DNA of 8,743 nucleotides. Source: Prevotella sp. UBA7594. Lineage in GTDB: Bacteria > Bacteroidota > Bacteroidia > Bacteroidales > Bacteroidaceae. Below the pieces are notes generated by a model, which was not told where the DNA came from, searched no databases, and worked only from the letters and a program-made list of their open reading frames with translations. The translations under genes were made by a program, and so were the position numbers. Positions 5,733 through 8,743 of the stretch are shown here, in pieces (position 1 is the first letter of the stretch; each line of letters opens with the position of its first letter). The DNA is taken from the NCBI GenBank assembly GCA_002490315.1, contig DLKG01000060.1, positions 1-8,743 on the forward strand, read 5' to 3'.

Positions 5733-7154
5733 ATGGAAATCTTTCTCATCAAGTTGCTGCAATTCATGCTGGCAATTTCTATTCTTGTGTTGCTACATGA
5801 GGGTGGCCACTTCTTCTTCTCCAAACTCTTCGGAGTAAGAGTGGAGAAGTTCTATCTGTTCTTCGACCCTTGGTTTCATCTCTTCGAGTTCAAACCGAAG
5901 AACAGTGACACTACCTATGGCGTTGGGTGGCTGCCTCTCGGCGGCTATTGCAAGATATCAGGAATGATAGACGAGTCGTTCGATACGGAACAAATGGCGA
6001 AGCCTGCCGAGCCGTGGGAGTTTCGTTCCAAACCGGCGTGGCAACGACTGCTTATAATGGTTGGTGGCGTGCTCGTCAACTTCCTGCTCGCACTCTTCCT
6101 CTATGCTGTATGCCTCTTCACGTGGGGCGACGACTATGTGAAACCGAAGGATATGTCCCTTGGCATGAAGTTCAACAACGAGGCAAAGGCTCTTGGCTTT
6201 GAGGACCATGACATCCTTGTCGGCACAGACCTCGGAGAATTCAAGAAGTTCGGCGGCGATATGTTCCGCGATCTTGCCAACGCCCATAAGGTGTATGTCG
6301 TACGCAACGGAAAGCAAGCCACGGTGAACGTGCCCGGCGACCTCGATCTGCTTGAGATGTTCAAGAGTGTGCCGCCTTTCGTGTCGCCATTCATGGAGGC
6401 ACGTGTGGACAGCGTCGCAAAGGGCTCTGCGGCAGAGCGCATGGGCTTGCGCCGCGGCGACTGCATCGTGTCGCTCAACGGAAAACCCATTGACTCCCAC
6501 AATACCTTCCTCTACGAAGTAGGACGCAGCAACGACATGCTTTTGTGTGCTCAGACACATGCCGACTCCGTGAAGGCTCTTCGCGCTGTGGTCGGAGTGG
6601 TGCGCGTGAACGGCAACGACACGTGCCGCCTCACGTTGAAGGGTAATTTCGATGCTGTGCAGGAGAAGGGACTTTTCTCTATGTTCCGCAAGATGCCAGC
6701 CAAACTCCAGCTTGGCTTCTACGCAGCTAAGCCCGACAATAAGGTGACGCACGACAGCTACGGCTTCTTCGAGAGCTTCCCTGCTGGCGTAAAGTATGGC
6801 TGCAATGTGCTTGGCGGATATGTCAACGACCTGAAGTACATCTTCTCTGCCGAGGGAGCGAAGTCGCTTGGAGGCTTCGGTGCAATAGGAAGCATGTTCC
6901 CCGACGTATGGAACTGGCATTCCTTCTGGCTTATGACTGCATTCCTAAGCATCATACTCGCCTTCATGAACATACTTCCTATCCCGGCACTCGACGGCGG
7001 ACACGTGCTCTTCCTCCTATATGAGATGATAACGCGCCGCAAACCGTCGGAGAATTTCATGATACGCGCGGAGTACATTGGCATCGGCGTACTGCTGCTA
7101 CTCATGGTTGTGGCAAATCTCAACGACATTCTTCGCGGACTCGGCATACTCTAA
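5733..7154 (+). CDS. rseP: RseP family site-2 intramembrane zinc metalloprotease
   Basis: This family cleaves single-pass membrane substrates within the inner membrane; the E. coli member cuts the anti-sigma factor RseA and leftover signal peptides. The 473-residue protein begins with a hydrophobic helix carrying the zinc motif HEGGH (22-26), a form of HExxH. The membrane-associated loop GWLPLGGY (65-72) follows. A second membrane helix lies around 105-130 (LLIMVGGVLVNFLLALFLYA). The periplasmic part contains a degenerate first PDZ-like segment (about 143-205) and a clearer PDZ domain (about 218-300, with KGSAAERMGLRRGDCIVSLN). Two C-terminal helices include FMNILPIPALDGGH (411-424), supplying the third zinc ligand in the LDG motif, and 446-462. 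No anti-sigma gene is in the window, so the substrate is unknown. The start codon directly abuts a heptad repeat array. Confidence 0.95.
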   Translation: MEIFLIKLLQFMLAISILVLLHEGGHFFFSKLFGVRVEKFYLFFDPWFHLFEFKPKNSDTTYGVGWLPLGGYCKISGMIDESFDTEQMAKPAEPWEFRSKPAWQRLLIMVGGVLVNFLLALFLYAVCLFTWGDDYVKPKDMSLGMKFNNEAKALGFEDHDILVGTDLGEFKKFGGDMFRDLANAHKVYVVRNGKQATVNVPGDLDLLEMFKSVPPFVSPFMEARVDSVAKGSAAERMGLRRGDCIVSLNGKPIDSHNTFLYEVGRSNDMLLCAQTHADSVKALRAVVGVVRVNGNDTCRLTLKGNFDAVQEKGLFSMFRKMPAKLQLGFYAAKPDNKVTHDSYGFFESFPAGVKYGCNVLGGYVNDLKYIFSAEGAKSLGGFGAIGSMFPDVWNWHSFWLMTAFLSIILAFMNILPIPALDGGHVLFLLYEMITRRKPSENFMIRAEYIGIGVLLLLMVVANLNDILRGLGIL

Positions 7155-7159
7155 AGTTC

Positions 7160-7178
7160 ATAATTTAATATAAATTAT
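7160..7178. promoter_or_regulatory. A/T-only inverted repeat upstream of the BI-1 promoter
   Basis: ATAATTT (7160-7166) and AAATTAT (7172-7178) are perfect inverted copies around a 5-nt centre. The element lies 5 nt after the rseP stop codon and ends 10 nt before the -33 element of the next promoter. It has no following T-tract and would be a weak RNA hairpin, so an operator or upstream promoter element is more likely than a terminator. Such A/T palindromes also arise by chance in A/T-rich DNA. Confidence 0.3.
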
Positions 7179-7188
7179 CGGCACGCTA

Positions 7189-7220
7189 TTTGCACGTATG
7201 CTATTATCTACATAAATTTG
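7189..7220 (+). promoter_or_regulatory. Bacteroidales-type promoter for the BI-1 gene
   Basis: TTTG (7189-7192), a 20-nt spacer and TAAATTTG (7213-7220) match the Bacteroidales primary sigma-factor consensus TTTG-N19-21-TAnnTTTG at every defined base. Transcription would begin near 7227, about 30 nt before the ATG at 7256. The element overlaps the alternative TTG start at 7190, which argues against that start. It indicates that the BI-1 gene can be transcribed independently of the rseP run. Confidence 0.75.
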
Positions 7221-7255
7221 TAGAGAAAACAATAAACATTAAACACACGACTATT

Positions 7256-7978
7256 ATGAAACAAGAAAACTGGTATGATGTCGACGCCCTTCAAGGACGC
7301 GACTTCTCTATGTCCACTGCTTTCCCTGCACTCATGCGCAAGGTATTTGTGTGGATGGCACTCGGACTCGCCATTACTGGTCTGACGGCATTCGGCGTTG
7401 CCACGTCGCCAGCTATGCTTAGTCTCGTCTTTGGCAGCAAACTGATGTTTTGGGGACTGATCATTGCTGAGTTCGCGCTCGTCTTCGCCATCAGTGGAGC
7501 GCTCAACCGTCTCTCGCTCCCAACAGCCACACTGCTCTTCGTGCTCTATTCGGTTGTCAATGGCGCTACACTGTCCGTGATATTCCTCGCCTTCTCGATG
7601 GCGGTCATCGCTAAGGTGTTCTTCATCACGGCTGGAACATTCGCTGTCATGGCTCTCGTTGGCTATACAACGAAGACCGACCTCACGTCGATAGGCAAAC
7701 TCCTCTTCATGGCTCTCATTGGATTGGTTATCGCTACTGTTGTTAATCTGTTCATCGGCAGTGCTGGCTTCGACCTTATATTAAGCTATGTAGGTGTGCT
7801 CATCTTCGTGGGCCTCACTGCTTACGACACGCAGAAGATTAAGCAGATGTGCCAAATGGCGCCTGATGCTGGCGAGTCAATGCAGAAATTGGCGCTCCTT
7901 GGTGCGCTTAGTCTCTATCTCGACTTCATCAATCTTTTCCTCTATCTTCTCCGCATTTTTGGCAACGATCGTAATTAA
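7256..7978 (+). CDS. Bax inhibitor-1 (YccA/YetJ) family membrane protein
   Basis: The 240-residue product is a polytopic inner-membrane protein of the Bax inhibitor-1 family. After a short soluble N-terminus (MKQENWYDVD) there are about seven hydrophobic segments, roughly at 29-50, 63-83, 88-112, 116-137, 147-168, 173-190 and 211-234. The family signature VGLTAYDTQKIK (185-196) is present. D191 in that motif, perhaps with D173, may correspond to the aspartates involved in the pH-sensitive calcium leak described for Bacillus YetJ; this pairing is a tentative alignment by eye. E. coli YccA of this family interacts with the FtsH protease. The ATG at 7256 is chosen over an in-frame TTG at 7190 because a consensus promoter overlaps the latter. 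The gene stands alone between its own promoter and a strong terminator. The precise physiological role is unknown. Confidence 0.92.
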   Translation: MKQENWYDVDALQGRDFSMSTAFPALMRKVFVWMALGLAITGLTAFGVATSPAMLSLVFGSKLMFWGLIIAEFALVFAISGALNRLSLPTATLLFVLYSVVNGATLSVIFLAFSMAVIAKVFFITAGTFAVMALVGYTTKTDLTSIGKLLFMALIGLVIATVVNLFIGSAGFDLILSYVGVLIFVGLTAYDTQKIKQMCQMAPDAGESMQKLALLGALSLYLDFINLFLYLLRIFGNDRN

Positions 7979-7985
7979 TAAATAG

Positions 7986-8029
7986 AATATGAGGGTGCAG
8001 TTCAAACATGCACCCTCATATTTTTTTTT
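7986..8029 (+). terminator. Strong intrinsic terminator after the BI-1 gene
   Basis: A 14-bp perfect stem pairs 7986-7999 with 8009-8022; its core is GAGGGTGCA with TGCACCCTC. The loop is 9 nt (GTTCAAACA, 8000-8008), and nine T residues at 8021-8029 overlap the stem end. A further TTTT follows after one G. It starts 8 nt after the BI-1 stop codon and separates that transcript from argR. The matching A residues on the left side are fewer, so it works mainly in the plus direction. Confidence 0.95.
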
Positions 8030-8035
8030 GTTTTC

Positions 8036-8066
8036 TTGCATATTCTACCAATACTCAGTATATTTG
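8036..8066 (+). promoter_or_regulatory. Bacteroidales-type promoter for argR
   Basis: TTG (8036-8038), a 20-nt spacer and TATATTTG (8059-8066) fit the Bacteroidales consensus, with C in place of the first T of the -33 element. The promoter begins only 7 nt after the T-tract of the preceding terminator. Transcription would start near 8073, giving a leader of about 20 nt before the argR ATG. Confidence 0.7.
8051..8061. promoter_or_regulatory. Palindrome in the argR promoter, possible operator
   Basis: ATACT and AGTAT flank a central C, a perfect 11-bp palindrome in the promoter spacer that overlaps the first bases of the -7 element. A protein bound here would block the promoter. Autoregulation by ArgR is a reasonable guess because ArgR repressors often control their own gene, but the sequence is shorter than the usual 18-bp ARG box and matches it poorly. 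Confidence 0.3.
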
Positions 8067-8094
8067 TCACTGCTAACGAATATATATACATCCT

Positions 8095-8562
8095 ATGAAA
8101 ACAAAAACAGAAAGAATAGATACGCTAAAGATGATTATCTCAAGCAATGAACTGGGGAGTCAGGAGGAACTGTTGGCGGCATTGGCAAAGGAAGGCTTTG
8201 TCGTGACGCAGGCAACGCTCAGTCGCGACTTGAAACTGCTGAAGGTTGCAAAGGCGGCAAGTATGAATGGTAGGTATGTCTATGTGTTGCCCAACGAAAC
8301 TATGTACAAACGTATTTCAACGCCACGGGGAGCATCTGACATGATGGGCGTGCCCGGATTCAGATCTGTAAGCTTCTCTGGAAATATGTGCGTCATTCGT
8401 ACACGACCAGGATATGCCAGCGCAATCGCCTACAACATCGACAATAGTCATATAAGTGAGTTGCTTGGTACTATCGCAGGTGATGATACGATATTCGTCG
8501 TTGTAAAGGAGGGTGTATCCAGAGATGAAATAATTGAAAGACTTAATGCTATAATAGGCTAA
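8095..8562 (+). CDS. argR: Arginine repressor ArgR
   Basis: ArgR is a hexameric DNA-binding protein that uses L-arginine as co-repressor to control arginine synthesis and breakdown genes. The 155-residue length matches the family (about 150-156). The N-terminal winged helix-turn-helix contains VTQATLSRDLKLLKVAK (37-53) with the conserved SRD at 43-45. The C-terminal oligomerisation and arginine-binding domain includes GTIAGDDTIF (125-134), whose two aspartates form the arginine site. The gene has its own promoter and no partner in the window: no arginine biosynthesis gene follows. In other Bacteroidales, argR commonly heads a cluster with argG, argC and argD (recollection), so this position next to a probable rRNA operon is worth noting. 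The coding sequence looks more A/T rich than murA or dxr. No clear terminator follows the stop codon. Confidence 0.95.
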   Translation: MKTKTERIDTLKMIISSNELGSQEELLAALAKEGFVVTQATLSRDLKLLKVAKAASMNGRYVYVLPNETMYKRISTPRGASDMMGVPGFRSVSFSGNMCVIRTRPGYASAIAYNIDNSHISELLGTIAGDDTIFVVVKEGVSRDEIIERLNAIIG

Positions 8563-8618
8563 TTCACTTGATATATCTCAATAATAGCGGTAAAACGAAA
8601 CTTTTTTAAAACTTTTTC

Positions 8619-8642
8619 TTCAAAACTCTTGCGTGTTTTGAA
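8619..8642. promoter_or_regulatory. Inverted repeat centred on a -33 element
   Basis: TTCAAAAC (8619-8626) and GTTTTGAA (8635-8642) are perfect inverted copies with an 8-nt centre that contains the TTG of the -33 promoter element (8629-8631). Beyond one mismatch, three more T-A pairs are possible on each side. There is no T-tract immediately after the right arm, so it is a poor terminator for argR. A protein-binding site over the promoter is one possibility; chance in A/T-rich DNA is another. Confidence 0.35.
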
Positions 8643-8659
8643 AAAATGCCTTACCTTTG
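8629..8659 (+). promoter_or_regulatory. Strong promoter, probably of an rRNA operon
   Basis: TTG (8629-8631), a 20-nt spacer and TACCTTTG (8652-8659) followed by CA fit the Bacteroidales consensus. Upstream, 8601-8625 consists largely of T and A runs resembling the UP-element DNA of strong stable-RNA promoters. Transcription would start near 8666. No protein-coding ORF begins within the remaining sequence, which together with the leader features points to a stable RNA transcript. Confidence 0.7.
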
Positions 8660-8743
8660 CATCCGCTTTTGAGAACGAACGAAACCTCAAGCAAAACGAG
8701 TTAAGTTCGTGTTAAGAAAGCGTTAAGAAAGAGTTCTTTGAAA
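8660..8743 (+). other. Probable rRNA operon leader with boxA-like element (partial)
   Basis: The final 84 nt have no ORF and follow a strong promoter. They end with GTTCTTTGAAA (8733-8743), which resembles the boxA antitermination element (core GCTCTTTGA or similar) found in bacterial rRNA leaders, including those of Bacteroidota just upstream of 16S rRNA. The segment also has three GTTAAG hexamers. Mature 16S sequence is not reached, so the rRNA assignment is an inference from the leader, not seen directly. Confidence 0.55.
8700..8743 (+). repeat. Four 11-nt tandem units in the leader
   Basis: Units GTTAAGTTCGT, GTTAAGAAAGC, GTTAAGAAAGA and GTTCTTTGAAA lie end to end at 8700, 8711, 8722 and 8733. 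The first three share GTTAAG, the second and third differ at only the last base, and the fourth keeps only GTT and is the boxA-like element. The window ends exactly at the end of the fourth unit, so more may follow. Confidence 0.6.

Noticed and set aside
5958..6920. A 320-codon minus-strand ORF opposite rseP
   Set aside because: It lies wholly within rseP, which has all site-2 protease motifs. The antisense translation is His/Glu/Val-rich shadow sequence with no family signature.
7160..7178. Terminator after rseP
   Set aside because: The stem is made only of A-T pairs, is 7 bp long and is not followed by a T-tract.
7190..7255. N-terminal extension of the BI-1 protein from a TTG at 7190
   Set aside because: The TTG is part of the -33 element of a consensus promoter, so it would lie upstream of the transcript. 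The ATG at 7256 gives a typical start.
8619..8642. Terminator for argR
   Set aside because: The 8-bp stem is followed by A residues rather than T residues, and it overlaps a promoter element instead.

Overview
This window reads as a conserved chromosomal segment from a member of the Bacteroidota, most likely order Bacteroidales and plausibly a Prevotella-like genus. The evidence is the DUF4290 gene next to murA, the RimM/Dxr/RseP gene set, A-rich rather than Shine-Dalgarno-rich leaders, and several promoters of the Bacteroidales type (TTTG or TTG, about 20 nt, TAnnTTTG). The genus is an inference.

Layout. On the minus strand at the left is yicC (21-896), a YicC-family endoribonuclease gene. 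It is divergent from a six-gene plus-strand run: tsaB (1160-1849, tRNA t6A modification), a DUF4290 gene of unknown function (1886-2485), murA (2518-3822, peptidoglycan precursor synthesis), rimM (3882-4403, 30S ribosome maturation), dxr (4497-5648, MEP isoprenoid pathway) and rseP (5733-7154, site-2 membrane protease). Gaps inside the run are 32-93 nt, and I see no internal promoter or terminator, so it probably forms one housekeeping operon mixing translation, cell-envelope and isoprenoid functions. It is followed by a Bax inhibitor-1 family membrane protein gene (7256-7978) with its own near-perfect promoter and a strong intrinsic terminator (7986-8029), and then by argR (8095-8562) with its own promoter. 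The last 180 nt carry no gene. They hold an A/T-rich promoter region and a leader that looks like the start of a ribosomal RNA operon, whose genes would lie to the right of the window.

The genes are ordinary housekeeping genes, and I found no novel multigene system. The unusual material is between the genes. Three gaps contain short tandem repeats of 7-8 nt with a different unit in each (1-21, 4419-4484, 5684-5732); in two of them the array occupies most of a gap inside the operon, and in one it runs exactly up to a start codon. The tsaB leader can fold into a two-part hairpin enclosing a nine-codon mini-ORF. The probable rRNA leader contains four consecutive 11-nt units. MurA has Asp where most bacteria have the fosfomycin-reactive Cys.
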